Of a stretch of 33,727 nt of DNA, positions 24,240 through 32,425 are shown piece by piece. Each line of letters begins with the position of its first letter. Within the stretch, counting starts at the first letter, position 1. The DNA comes from Streptomyces globisporus (lineage in GTDB: Bacteria; Actinomycetota; Actinomycetes; Streptomycetales; Streptomycetaceae): the NCBI RefSeq assembly GCF_003501885.1, contig NZ_QWFA01000039.1, positions 1 through 33,727 on the forward strand, in the 5' to 3' direction. The notes under the pieces are model-generated. The model searched no databases. It saw only the letters and a list, made by a program, of their open reading frames with translations, and had not been told where the DNA came from. A program made the translations under genes and the position numbers.

Positions 24240-25112
24240 GTGGCCTCGGTCTACAAGAACGAGAACGCGCAACGGGAGGTGCGGTCCTGGTGTGCGCAGC
24301 GGATCGCGGACTGGGGCATCGCGCATGTCCGCAGTGAGGTGGTGACGTCGGCGGGAGTCACCGGTGTCGTGACCACGGGTCCGGAGCCGCGAGACGGGGA
24401 GCCGAGTGTCGTGCTGCTGCCGGGGACGAACATGAACGCCGCCCTGTGCCTGCCCCTGGTGGAGGCGATGGCCCGGGAACGGCGCGTGATCATCCTGGAC
24501 CTGCCCGGCCAGCCGGGGCTCAGCGTGGGCCGGCGTCCTCACGTCCGGCGCATGGCCTGGTACGGGAACTGGTTGAGCGAGGCGCTGACGCGAGCCGTTC
24601 CGGGGCCGGCCGTGGTGGTGGGCCATTCACTGGGTGGCGCGGTGGCGCTCGCCTCGGACGCTCCACGGATCGTCGGCCGGGTGGCGCTCGCCGGTGCCGG
24701 CATCACCCGTCTGCGGGTTCCCGTTCGGCTTCTGGCCGCCACCGTCCCGTGGCTCCTGCTGCCCTCCGCCGCCCGGTCGGCGGCGTTGCTGCGCCGGATG
24801 ACCGCTCCGGGGCACGGGGTACCCGGCCATCTGAGCGCCTGGATGCATCTGGTCGCACGCCACTGCCGTACCAGCCTCGCCCCGCCCCCTCTGCCGTCGA
24901 GCCTGCTCGAACGACGGCGAACCGTGCCGACGCTGGTGGTGGCGGGCCGGTTCGACCCCTTTCTGCCCCCGCGCACCCTGGGCCCGGCAGCGCGGCGGCG
25001 ACTCGGGGCGGAGTTCCGGGTGATCGAGGGAGCGGGGCACCTTCTGCTGGACGAGGCGCCGGTCGAGGTCTCCGCGGTGGTGGAGGAGTTCTGTGCGCGG
25101 CTCGGGGGCTGA
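24240..25112 (+). CDS. Alpha/beta hydrolase
   Basis: About 290 aa. The oxyanion segment is PGTNMNA, the nucleophile elbow is GHSLGG (S130), the acid lies in AGRFDPFLP and the His in GAGHLLLDEAP. The start at GTG 24240 (VASVYKNENA) is preferred because AAGGA lies 7 nt upstream; an ATG at 24213 is in frame but has no ribosome site. The gene follows the PucR-type regulator by 51 nt and probably shares its transcript. Substrate unknown. Confidence 0.87.
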   Translation: MASVYKNENAQREVRSWCAQRIADWGIAHVRSEVVTSAGVTGVVTTGPEPRDGEPSVVLLPGTNMNAALCLPLVEAMARERRVIILDLPGQPGLSVGRRPHVRRMAWYGNWLSEALTRAVPGPAVVVGHSLGGAVALASDAPRIVGRVALAGAGITRLRVPVRLLAATVPWLLLPSAARSAALLRRMTAPGHGVPGHLSAWMHLVARHCRTSLAPPPLPSSLLERRRTVPTLVVAGRFDPFLPPRTLGPAARRRLGAEFRVIEGAGHLLLDEAPVEVSAVVEEFCARLGG

Positions 25113-25186
25113 GGCGCACCGCAGGGCGCGCTGCTTCCGGCGGCCTGCGCCATGGGCAGATCGAGGGCGTTCCGGCTGAGATAGGT

Positions 25187-25511
25187 GTCCGATAAACGTA
25201 TCCGGGCATCCGCATAACGATGACGTCACCCGCCCAGCATCTTCACCTGCAATATCCCGGAATGTGACCCACGCCACTAAAGGATCGGTAAACGGCGTGG
25301 TACAAATGCCCAACTTCGCGGGCGGAGCCACCGTCGACGCGGAGCGCCGGGGCTCAACCGGCAGCAGGTCAGAGCGATCACCCACGTCATCCGCCCATGC
25401 GGTATCGGCGGGTCGCCATTCGGACAGCGTCGTTCGCCCATCCCCCCATCGCACACCGACCGGCGAAGGCACCCCCAAGTCCGCCGCTCCAGCGCCATCG
25501 AGGTAGCCAAC
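25187..25511 (+). other. Long leader/intergenic region of the symporter, possible structured RNA
   Basis: This 400-nt gap (25113-25511) has no convincing gene; an 80-codon open frame at 25264 has no ribosome site and poor coding character. It is less GC-rich than its surroundings. CCACGCC (25269-25275) and GGCGTGG (25294-25300) form a stem around an 18-nt A-rich loop. CCGG-GGCTCAA-CCGG near 25348-25362 could form another. TGACGTCA near 25222 is a perfect palindrome. I do not find the conserved boxes of the glycine riboswitch. A regulatory leader is possible but unproven. Confidence 0.3.
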
Positions 25512-27053
25512 GTGTCACTCGACTCCATCACCGAGAACATCGATGAGTCCGTCAGCGGATTCTTCGAGCCCATAGCCGAATGGCTGGGCGGGATCGTCTT
25601 CTACTCCGTCACCATCGCCGGGGCGGAGGTGCCGCTCATCGTCACCTGGCTGGTGCTGGCCGGGCTCGTCTTCACCGGCTGGTTCGGCTTCGTCCAGGTG
25701 CGCAAGTTCCGGCTCGCCGTGGATGTGGTGCGCGGCAAGTACGACGACAAGGACTCCGCCGGCGAGGTCAACCACTTCCAGGCGCTGACCGCCGCCGTCT
25801 CCGGCACGGTCGGGCTCGGCAACATCGCCGGTGTGGCCGTCGCCGTCTCCATCGGCGGTGCCGGAGCCACCTTCTGGATGATCCTCTGCGGTCTTCTCGG
25901 TATGGCCACCAAGTTCGTCGAGGTCACCCTCGGCGTGAAGTACCGCGAGGTCCACGCCGACGGCACGGTCTCCGGCGGGCCGATGCACTACCTGCCCAAG
26001 GGACTCGCCGAGCGCTTCGGGAAGAACGGCAAGAGCCTCGGCAAGGTTCTCGCCGTCCTCGCCTCGATCATGATCCTGTTCTTCGGGCTCTTCGGCGGCA
26101 ATCTCTTCCAGGTCAACCAGTCCTACGCCCAGCTCGTCTCCGTCACCGGCGGCGAGAGCGGTGCGATGGGCTCCTCCGGAGGAGCTCTCTTCTTCGGCAT
26201 CCTGGTCGCCGCGCTCGTCGGCATCGTGCTGCTCGGCGGCATCCGCTCCATCGCCTCGGTCACCAGCCGGCTCATTCCCGCGATGGCCGGGATCTACATC
26301 GCCGCGTGCCTCGTCGTCATCCTCGTCAACGTCACCGCCGTGCCCGCCGCGATCGAGAAGATCATCGAGGGCGCGTTCAACCCCCAGGGTGTCGCGGGCG
26401 GCATCCTGGGTGCGCTGATCGTCGGCTTCAAGCGCGCCGCGTTCTCCAATGAGGCCGGTCTCGGTTCCGCGCCGATCGCCCACTCCGCGGTCAAGACCAA
26501 GCACCCCGCCAGCGAGGGCCTGGTCGCCCTGCTGGAGCCGTTCATCGACACCGTCATCATCTGCACCATGACCGCGCTGACCATCGTCATCGCCAACCCC
26601 GCGAGCTGGGAAGAGGCCCGCGCCGGTGAGTCCATCGGCGGCGTGACGATCACCTCGGACGCGTTCGAGACCGTGCTGCCCTGGTTCCCGTACGTCCTGA
26701 CCGTCGCGGTGATTCTGTTCGCGTTCTCCACGGTGCTCACCTGGGGCTACTACGGCCTCAAGGCCTGGACGTACCTCTTCGGCCGCAGCCGCACCAGCGA
26801 GACCGTCTACAAGTCCCTCTACACCCTGTTCGCCGTCGCCGGGTCGCTGCTCACCCTGCAGACCCTCATCGACCTGGCCGACGCGGTGCTCTTCACCCTC
26901 GCCGTCATCAACATCATCGGCCTGTACCTCCTCGCCCCCGTCGTCAAGCGTGAGCTGAACAGCTTCCTTGAGTACGTGCGGGTGCGGAAGGCGGGCGGCT
27001 CCGACGAGACCGGCGGAGACACGGACGACGAGACGGCGAAGGCGACCGTCTGA
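25512..27053 (+). CDS. AGCS-family alanine/glycine:sodium symporter
   Basis: A 513-aa membrane protein of the AGCS (DagA-type) family, which imports alanine or glycine with Na+. Family signatures are intact: GTVGLGNIAGVA, the FWMILCGLLGMATKFVE helix, GGPMHYLPKG and NEAGLGSAPIAHSA. About eleven membrane helices are visible, and the hydrophilic C-tail is rich in Asp, Glu and Gly. The start is GTG with GAGG about 9 nt upstream. It stands alone, with a long leader before it and a strong bidirectional terminator after it. Confidence 0.93.
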   Translation: MSLDSITENIDESVSGFFEPIAEWLGGIVFYSVTIAGAEVPLIVTWLVLAGLVFTGWFGFVQVRKFRLAVDVVRGKYDDKDSAGEVNHFQALTAAVSGTVGLGNIAGVAVAVSIGGAGATFWMILCGLLGMATKFVEVTLGVKYREVHADGTVSGGPMHYLPKGLAERFGKNGKSLGKVLAVLASIMILFFGLFGGNLFQVNQSYAQLVSVTGGESGAMGSSGGALFFGILVAALVGIVLLGGIRSIASVTSRLIPAMAGIYIAACLVVILVNVTAVPAAIEKIIEGAFNPQGVAGGILGALIVGFKRAAFSNEAGLGSAPIAHSAVKTKHPASEGLVALLEPFIDTVIICTMTALTIVIANPASWEEARAGESIGGVTITSDAFETVLPWFPYVLTVAVILFAFSTVLTWGYYGLKAWTYLFGRSRTSETVYKSLYTLFAVAGSLLTLQTLIDLADAVLFTLAVINIIGLYLLAPVVKRELNSFLEYVRVRKAGGSDETGGDTDDETAKATV

Positions 27054-27065
27054 TCCGACCGCTCC

Positions 27066-27111
27066 TGATGCCCCTCACCCCCTTCCTTCACGGAGGGGGT
27101 GAGGGGCATCA
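27066..27111. terminator. Bidirectional terminator between convergent genes
   Basis: A perfect 18-bp stem (27066-27083 with 27094-27111) with a 10-nt loop. Its right arm contains the stop codon of the EamA gene, so one hairpin serves both the symporter and the convergent EamA transcript. Confidence 0.85.
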
Positions 27112-27960
27112 ACTCGTGTGCAGCATCAGGCCGATGCCCACCACCATCAGCCCTGCCGCCGCGATCCTCGGAGCCCCGAAGCGCTCCTTGAAGAACAGCG
27201 TGCCGATCGCCGCGCCCACGATGATCGACGACTCGCGCAGCGCCGCGATCGGGGCGAGCGGGGCCCTCGTCTGGGCCCAGAGCACCAGGCCGTACGCGAC
27301 CACCGACAGGGCCGCGCCGAGCAGGCCGCGTACCGCGAACGGGCGGAGCTGGGAAGCGAGTTCGGAGCGGCGGCGGTAGTACGCGTACGCCGGGATCGCC
27401 AGGCCCTCCAGGATCATCAGCCACGCGACGTAACCCAGCGGGGTGCCCGAAGCGCGGACCCCGACGCCGTCCACCGTTGTGTAACCCGCGATGGCCAGGC
27501 CCGTGCCGAGGGCCGCCACGATCGCCGGCCAGTGCGGGCGCTTCCCGGAACCCCGGATGCCCCACAGGGCCAGGCCGACCAAGCCGGCCGAGGCCACCGC
27601 CACGCCCGTCGTGGCCCAGGCGTCCGGGCGCTCGCCCACGAACACCGCCGCCAGGACCGTCACCACCAGCGGGGCCGTGCCCCGGGCGATCGGGTACATC
27701 TGCCCGAAGTCGCCCAGCGTGAACGAGCGCATCAGCAGCATCATGTACGCCACGTGCAGCGCGGCCGAGACCAGGAGGTACGGCCAGGCGGCCGCCGCCG
27801 GGAACGGGGCGAACAGGGCCATCGCCGCGCCGATCAGCAGACCGCCGCCGGAGATCAGCGTGAAGGAGAGCAGCTGATCCTTGATCGCGTGGGCGATGGC
27901 GTTCCAACTGGCGTGCGTGACTGCGGCTGTGAGGACCGCGAGGGCGACCAGCGGGGTCAC
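27109..27960 (-). CDS. EamA/DMT-family transporter
   Basis: A 283-aa drug/metabolite-type transporter with about ten membrane helices in two EamA halves. Typical pieces are THASWNAIAHAIKD after TM1, YPIARGTAPLVV and AALRESSIIVGA, with FFKERFG in the second half. The GTG at 27960 overlaps the YbaK stop as GTGA, so the two genes are coupled; the longer frame from 28062 lies within ybaK. The cargo is unknown. Confidence 0.9.
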   Translation of the reverse strand: MTPLVALAVLTAAVTHASWNAIAHAIKDQLLSFTLISGGGLLIGAAMALFAPFPAAAAWPYLLVSAALHVAYMMLLMRSFTLGDFGQMYPIARGTAPLVVTVLAAVFVGERPDAWATTGVAVASAGLVGLALWGIRGSGKRPHWPAIVAALGTGLAIAGYTTVDGVGVRASGTPLGYVAWLMILEGLAIPAYAYYRRRSELASQLRPFAVRGLLGAALSVVAYGLVLWAQTRAPLAPIAALRESSIIVGAAIGTLFFKERFGAPRIAAAGLMVVGIGLMLHTS

Positions 27961-28466
27961 TTGGCGGGCTCGCGCACATCCGCGACGGTCGCGCCCGCGT
28001 GCGCGATCAGCGTTTTCGGGTCGAGCGGGAACACCGTGTGCGGTGTGCCCGCCGCTGCCCACACCACCGCGTGGTCCAGGAGGCGCCGGTCGGCCAGGAC
28101 ACGGGTCTTCGTGGCGTGGCCGAAGGGGGGTACGCCTCCGATCGCGTAACCCGTCGTCTCCCTGACCAGGTCCGCGTTCGCCCGCGCCACCTTCTCCGCG
28201 CCGAGTTCGCGGCGTACCAGCTCGACGTCCACCCGGGACGACCCGTCCATCAGGACCAGGACGGGCACGCCGTCCGCCGTGAAGACCAGCGACTTGACGA
28301 TCTCGCTCAGCTCGCAGCCGATCGCCGCGGCGGCCTCGGCGGCGGTCCTGGTCGCGTCGGGGAAGCGGCGTACCTCGACCTGGAGGCCCAGCTCGGCCAG
28401 CGCCTCCGCGAACCTGGGGTGGGCGGGGGAGACGGGTGCGGTTTCCGCGGGTTCGGGTGTGCTCAT
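27957..28466 (-). CDS. ybaK: YbaK/EbsC-type aminoacyl-tRNA deacylase
   Basis: A 169-aa protein of the YbaK/ProX superfamily, which hydrolyses mischarged aminoacyl-tRNA in trans (classically Cys-tRNA(Pro)). The conserved catalytic-site Lys is K58 in EIVKSLVF, and the GYAIGGVPPFGH loop is intact. The ATG at 28466 lies 6 nt after TAGCGT on the minus strand, so it is probably leaderless. It is the first gene of a coupled pair with the EamA transporter. Subfamily, and hence the tRNA edited, is not certain. Confidence 0.92.
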   Translation of the reverse strand: MSTPEPAETAPVSPAHPRFAEALAELGLQVEVRRFPDATRTAAEAAAAIGCELSEIVKSLVFTADGVPVLVLMDGSSRVDVELVRRELGAEKVARANADLVRETTGYAIGGVPPFGHATKTRVLADRRLLDHAVVWAAAGTPHTVFPLDPKTLIAHAGATVADVREPAK

Positions 28467-28468
28467 GG

Positions 28469-28499
28469 CTGCACGCTAGCGGTCCGTGCAGTATGCACG
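28469..28499. promoter_or_regulatory. Inverted repeats upstream of ybaK
   Basis: CTGCACG (28469-28475) pairs with CGTGCAG (28485-28491), and CGTGCA-GTA-TGCACG (28485-28499) is a second perfect palindrome sharing one arm. The first spans the ybaK -10 box. This is a candidate operator. Confidence 0.45.
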
Positions 28500-28531
28500 C
28501 GAGGGGGTTCCGGGGCGTGGGCTCACCCCGC

Positions 28532-28642
28532 TCACCCTGCCGGATGCGAGCCCGGGGTGTGGCCGAACGTTCGGCGGAAGACCTCGATGAACGCGCTCGT
28601 CGACGACCAGCCGCACCGATGCGCCACCGTCGTCACCGCGCG
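28532..28642 (-). pseudogene. C-terminal remnant of an AraC-family regulator
   Basis: On the minus strand RAVTTVAHRCGW, SSTSAFIEVFRRTFGHTPG and SHPAG end at TGA (28534-28532). This is the second half of the AraC helix-turn-helix and the gene's end. Everything upstream, including helix 1 and the ligand domain, is missing: the sequence runs directly into an MFS fragment on the other strand near 28640. Confidence 0.8.
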
Positions 28643-28950
28643 CTGGCCTCGGCGGGCCTGTACGTACCCTTCTCGTTGCAGGTCACGCTCGGCCAGGACT
28701 ACCTGCCGCCCCGGGTCGGCACCGCCGGCGGGATCACCCTCGGTCTGACCGTCAGCATCGGCGGCCTGGCCAGTCCTGCCGTGGGGCCCTCGCCGACGCC
28801 ACGTCCCTGCAGACCGCCTTGGCGCCTCTCGTCCTGATGCCCGTGCTGAGCTGGGTGCTCTTCCGTGCTCTGCCTGAACCGGGCTTGTCCGCAGTCGAGT
28901 TCGCTGACGGGGAGGCCCACTTGGGGAGCGTTGTCGTCAAGCCCGGGTGA
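28640..28950 (+). pseudogene. C-terminal remnant of an MFS transporter, frameshifted
   Basis: ALASAGLYVPFSLQVTLGQD, YLPPRVGTAGGITLGLTVS and GGLASPAVG match the end of fosmidomycin-resistance (Fsr) type MFS transporters. At 28783-28786 GGGG stands where five Gs would keep the frame. After that base the frame from 28786 resumes as ALADATSLQTALAPLV and LSWVLFRALPEPG, to a TGA at 28948-28950. The first two thirds of the transporter are absent. It abuts the AraC remnant with no spacer. Confidence 0.8.
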
Positions 28951-28964
28951 CCACGCGCGTCGAC

Positions 28965-28996
28965 GGTGCGGCCGTCCCTGCCGGGGCGACCGCACC
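28965..28996. terminator. Hairpin between MFS remnant and lipase
   Basis: GGTGCGG (28965-28971) and CCGCACC (28990-28996) form a 7-bp stem around 18 nt, between two convergent reading directions. There is no U-tract. Confidence 0.4.
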
Positions 28997-29031
28997 TTCC
29001 GTTGCTCCGCCTCTCGGCGGATACGCGGATA

Positions 29032-29916
29032 TCAGGTCGTGGCGTGCCAGTACACCGCCAGGCGTGCCTGTTCCACGGGCGAGACGCGCTTGTGGAACTT
29101 GGTCCACGTCGTGGAGTACTTGATCCGGCCGTTGTGCGAACCGGTGGTGGTGGTGATGAGTTCGCCGTGGTTGATACCGGCCTTGTACTGGACTTCGTGG
29201 TTCGCGGTGTCGGCGATGCCGGAGGACTCGGAGACGGTTCCGTCGTCGTACGAGGAGATCGTGGTCCAGTCGGTGCTCATGTTGCCGTACTTGGTGCTGC
29301 TCGGCATCCTGCTCCCGAGCGCCTTGAGGAGGCTGCTACCCGCCTTCATGTCCGTGCACTGCCGGGCTTTTCCGCAGAGGACGGCCCTGCTCTTGGTGAT
29401 TCCGGCGTGCGGGGTGCCCAGGGTGACGACGTCCTCGATGTAGAGCTTCTCCGGGAAGCCCTTGGCGCGCTGGTGCGTGTAGTGCAGAGCGGCGCGGACG
29501 ACGAGACCGCCCATGGAGTGGGCTACGACGTCGACCTTGATGCCCTTCTTCGTGTAGTTCCTGGAGACGTACTGCGCGAACTTCTTGGCCACGTCCTTGA
29601 TGGGCGTCTCACGGCTGCCGGTGACATTGGCCGAGCACTTCTTGTTGCCCGTGTAGTAGCCGAAGGTGAGCAGGTTCCCCTTCCACTTCTTGTTCGTGAA
29701 GTGCTTGCGGGCGGCGCTGAACGTCTTGGTGCAGTCGTGCTTGCTGAAGGGGGCGTGCCCGTGGACGAAGATGACCCGGTTGCCGGCGCCGTTCGACCGG
29801 GACGGCTTGCCCGCCGCGCCGGCCGGTGCGACGGCGAGCATGGTGAGGACGGCCGACAGCGCCGCGGCGAGAAGCAGCGTGAGCCGCCTCTGAGGTGTGT
29901 GCTGAGTTCTCTGCAT
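29032..29916 (-). CDS. Secreted lipase/esterase, lysine-rich
   Basis: A 294-aa exported alpha/beta hydrolase. A signal peptide of about 35 residues has a basic start, a hydrophobic core and an APAGAAG cleavage region. The mature part has FVHGH (oxyanion), AHSMGG (S134), an Asp near D224-D225 and H250 in INHGEL. Four cysteines (C62, C94, C181, C187) suggest two disulphides. It is strikingly rich in Lys, Thr and Asn for this genome, with clusters such as NKKWKG and VTGSR. GGGGA precedes the ATG, and TAACGT on the minus strand (plus-strand 29963-29968) is a possible -10. It is divergent from the sensor kinase gene. Confidence 0.88.
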   Translation of the reverse strand: MQRTQHTPQRRLTLLLAAALSAVLTMLAVAPAGAAGKPSRSNGAGNRVIFVHGHAPFSKHDCTKTFSAARKHFTNKKWKGNLLTFGYYTGNKKCSANVTGSRETPIKDVAKKFAQYVSRNYTKKGIKVDVVAHSMGGLVVRAALHYTHQRAKGFPEKLYIEDVVTLGTPHAGITKSRAVLCGKARQCTDMKAGSSLLKALGSRMPSSTKYGNMSTDWTTISSYDDGTVSESSGIADTANHEVQYKAGINHGELITTTTGSHNGRIKYSTTWTKFHKRVSPVEQARLAVYWHATT

Positions 29917-30049
29917 GAAAAGTTCCCCGTTTCCCCGTCTTCGCGTGTGGTTCTCGACGGGGACGTTAGCCCTGCCCGGTCGCGGGGTGTGCCGGTCGTT
30001 CGCCCCACAACCGGTCCTGATTGTTCGCCGGTCAACTAACCTCGGCCGT

Positions 30050-32425
30050 ATGCGGATTGGGGGTCAGGAGGGGAACAGCGAGCGCCTGGTGAACCGCACC
30101 GTCGAGCGGTACGGGGTGTGGCTCAGGTCCGCCGTGGTCCTTCTGTGCGGTGCGCTGGGCCTCGTCTGGGCGGACGCGTCGGATGTACCCCGGGCGCTGT
30201 CGCTGCTGGCACCGGCCGTCCTCGCCTCCGGACTGCGTCTTTGGGCGCTGCGCCGTCCGCTTCCGCTCGCCCTGCTGTGGACGCTGGACGCGGCGGTGGT
30301 GACGCCGATGGGGCTCGCCCAGCCGGTCCTCGGCGGTGAGGGCGCGAACGCGATGGTGGAAGTGGCCGTCGGCATCAGCGTCATCGCGTTCCAGTTCGAG
30401 TGGGCGACGCGTCCGGCGGCCGGGGTCGCCCTGGCCGTGGCGGGGGGCGCCGCCTGCGTCCTGGGCGACATCCTCTCCTCACCCGCGCACGACCCCGACG
30501 TGGTGCCCCTGGTGCGCATGCTGATCCAGGTGGGGCTGTCGAGGGCGGGCTACCTCATCGTCCGGGCGCGGGCCAGGGCGGCCGACCGGTCGGCCGCGGT
30601 GAGGGCCGCCCTGCGCCGGGAGGCCGATGTCGCCGCGGCACGGCGGGCGACCGAACGCGAGTACCTGGCGACCTTGCACGACACGGCCAGCGCGACCCTG
30701 CTGATGGTCTCCCAGGGCGACAGCCGGGACTGGTCGTGGCTTCCCCCACGTGCCAGGCAGGACCTGGAGGCGCTGTCCGCCATGCCCGGATTCGAGACGG
30801 GGAGCGTGGACCTCGCGGCGCTTCTGCGCTGTGTGCCCGAGGGGGAGGGGCAGGCCAGGGTGCGGCTCACGACGCACATCGAGGGTCCGCTCGCGATGCC
30901 GTCCGGCCCTGGGCTCGCGATATTCAACGGCGTCCGGGAAGCCGTCACCAATGTGTCACGCCATGCCGGGGTGCGGGAGGCGGAACTCAGAGCGTGGCGG
31001 GAAGGGGCGAACGGGGTCGTCGTCGAACTCTCGGACGCGGGAGGGGGCTTCGACCCGGACTCCGTCCCGGTACGGCGCCGGGGCATCTCCGGCTCCATCG
31101 TCGGCAGGATGCGCGCGGTCGGAGGCACCGCTTCCATCACTTCGCGTCCGGGCACCGGGACGCGTGTGGAGTGGCGCTGGCACGACCGGGGACGGGCGCC
31201 CCGGACAGGTGACGGCGTCCTCCAGGCCACGGGAGCGCCGTGCCCGCCCCGCGGCCAGGCGCAGCACACGGCCGCGGTCCGCTTCATCCGCGGACAGCTC
31301 CTCTACGGGTCCCAGCTGGTCGCCCTGCTGATCTGCCTGGTGTGGCAGTTCACCATCTCGCTGCGCCGGCTGGTGGCCCACCAGGACGTGTACCAGCCCG
31401 CGTGGGCGCAGACGGCCGCCTTCGTCTGCCTCGTCGCCGTCGCGGTGACCGGGGGCGCCCATCTGCTGCGTGGTCGGCGGATCCCGCCGGGGGTGCGCGG
31501 CTGGTGCCTGGGTTCGGTGCTGGCCGCCTCGGCGGTGAGCGCGTACACGCTTCCGGCGGGTCACTCGACGGGCCCGGCGGACTGGGCGTTCGGCGTGGTC
31601 GGCTGGCATGCGTTGTTCCTGCTGGCAGACCTGCGGGTCAGGGTGTACGCGGCGATCCTCGGGGCGCACATAGGGATCAACTCGGCCTCCGTGGTGTGGC
31701 ACGGGGCGCCGACCGCGGCCGAGGCGGCCGTTCTGGGGATCGCCACGGTCGGCAGCTGTGGCCTCCAGCTCGCCATCGGTGTCCTGATGACGCATCTGCT
31801 CCGCGACACGGCTCCGGCGGCGGGGTCGGCGGCCGCGCGGGAGGAGGAACTGCGTACCCGGGAACGTATCCACGAGCACCTGCAGAGCGATCACAAGGAG
31901 CGCTACCGCGCGCTGACGGCGACGACGGTGCCGCTGCTGGTGGGCCTCGGCCACGGTGTGCTGAGCCCGCACGACGAGGAGGTCAGACTGCGGTGCGGCG
32001 TGGAAGGCGCCCGCATGCGCCGCCTGTTCGCGGAAGGCGATGCCGTCGCCGACCCGCTGCTGAACGAGTTGCGGGCCTGCGTCGAGGTCGCCGAACACCA
32101 GGGGGTGACGGTGAGCCTGGCCGTGCGCGGCCGGCCGGGCGAGGTGCCTGTGGAGGTGCGCAGAGAGCTGGTCGACCCGGTGGCGGTGACGCTGGGCCGT
32201 ACCCGCTCGGCCGCGCGCGTGACGGTCGTATGGACCCCCGGCGCCGTCCGGGTGAGCGTCGTGGGCGTCGACTGCGCGGACGACCGCACCGAGGCGTCGG
32301 CCGTCCCGGCGCACAGCCGTGCGGCGGACCCGCACGTGTCCGTGGTAAGAACCAGACGCGGTGAAAGTGTGTGGGCAGAAGCGAGTTGGAGCAGACCGGT
32401 GTCGTCGGGAGTTGACCTGCCATGA
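30050..32425 (+). CDS. Histidine kinase fused to a degenerate second kinase module
   Basis: A 791-aa membrane sensor with two kinase-like units. Unit 1: four or five membrane helices (about 20-175), a linker, H210 in TLHDTASATLL as a HisKA_3-type phosphoacceptor, and an HATPase with EAVTNVSRH (N301), DAGGGF (329-334) and RRGISGSIVG. Unit 2: a new set of membrane helices (about 420-585), a coiled linker, then a domain laid out like HisKA_3-HATPase. Unit 2 lacks the His-Asp pair, the N-box and both Gly boxes (it has RRELVDPVAVTL and a weak VVGVDCADD). TAACCT at 30037-30042 ends 7 nt before the ATG, so the mRNA is probably leaderless. The last four bases overlap the response regulator. Confidence 0.88.
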   Translation: MRIGGQEGNSERLVNRTVERYGVWLRSAVVLLCGALGLVWADASDVPRALSLLAPAVLASGLRLWALRRPLPLALLWTLDAAVVTPMGLAQPVLGGEGANAMVEVAVGISVIAFQFEWATRPAAGVALAVAGGAACVLGDILSSPAHDPDVVPLVRMLIQVGLSRAGYLIVRARARAADRSAAVRAALRREADVAAARRATEREYLATLHDTASATLLMVSQGDSRDWSWLPPRARQDLEALSAMPGFETGSVDLAALLRCVPEGEGQARVRLTTHIEGPLAMPSGPGLAIFNGVREAVTNVSRHAGVREAELRAWREGANGVVVELSDAGGGFDPDSVPVRRRGISGSIVGRMRAVGGTASITSRPGTGTRVEWRWHDRGRAPRTGDGVLQATGAPCPPRGQAQHTAAVRFIRGQLLYGSQLVALLICLVWQFTISLRRLVAHQDVYQPAWAQTAAFVCLVAVAVTGGAHLLRGRRIPPGVRGWCLGSVLAASAVSAYTLPAGHSTGPADWAFGVVGWHALFLLADLRVRVYAAILGAHIGINSASVVWHGAPTAAEAAVLGIATVGSCGLQLAIGVLMTHLLRDTAPAAGSAAAREEELRTRERIHEHLQSDHKERYRALTATTVPLLVGLGHGVLSPHDEEVRLRCGVEGARMRRLFAEGDAVADPLLNELRACVEVAEHQGVTVSLAVRGRPGEVPVEVRRELVDPVAVTLGRTRSAARVTVVWTPGAVRVSVVGVDCADDRTEASAVPAHSRAADPHVSVVRTRRGESVWAEASWSRPVSSGVDLP

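Noticed and set aside
25259..25284. SigR-type promoter (GGAAT-N18-GTT)
   Set aside because: GGAAT is present but no GTT follows at the required distance.
25264..25506. An 80-codon gene before the symporter
   Set aside because: No ribosome site, Ser/Arg/Pro-rich composition, and it sits in the leader with stem-forming sequence.
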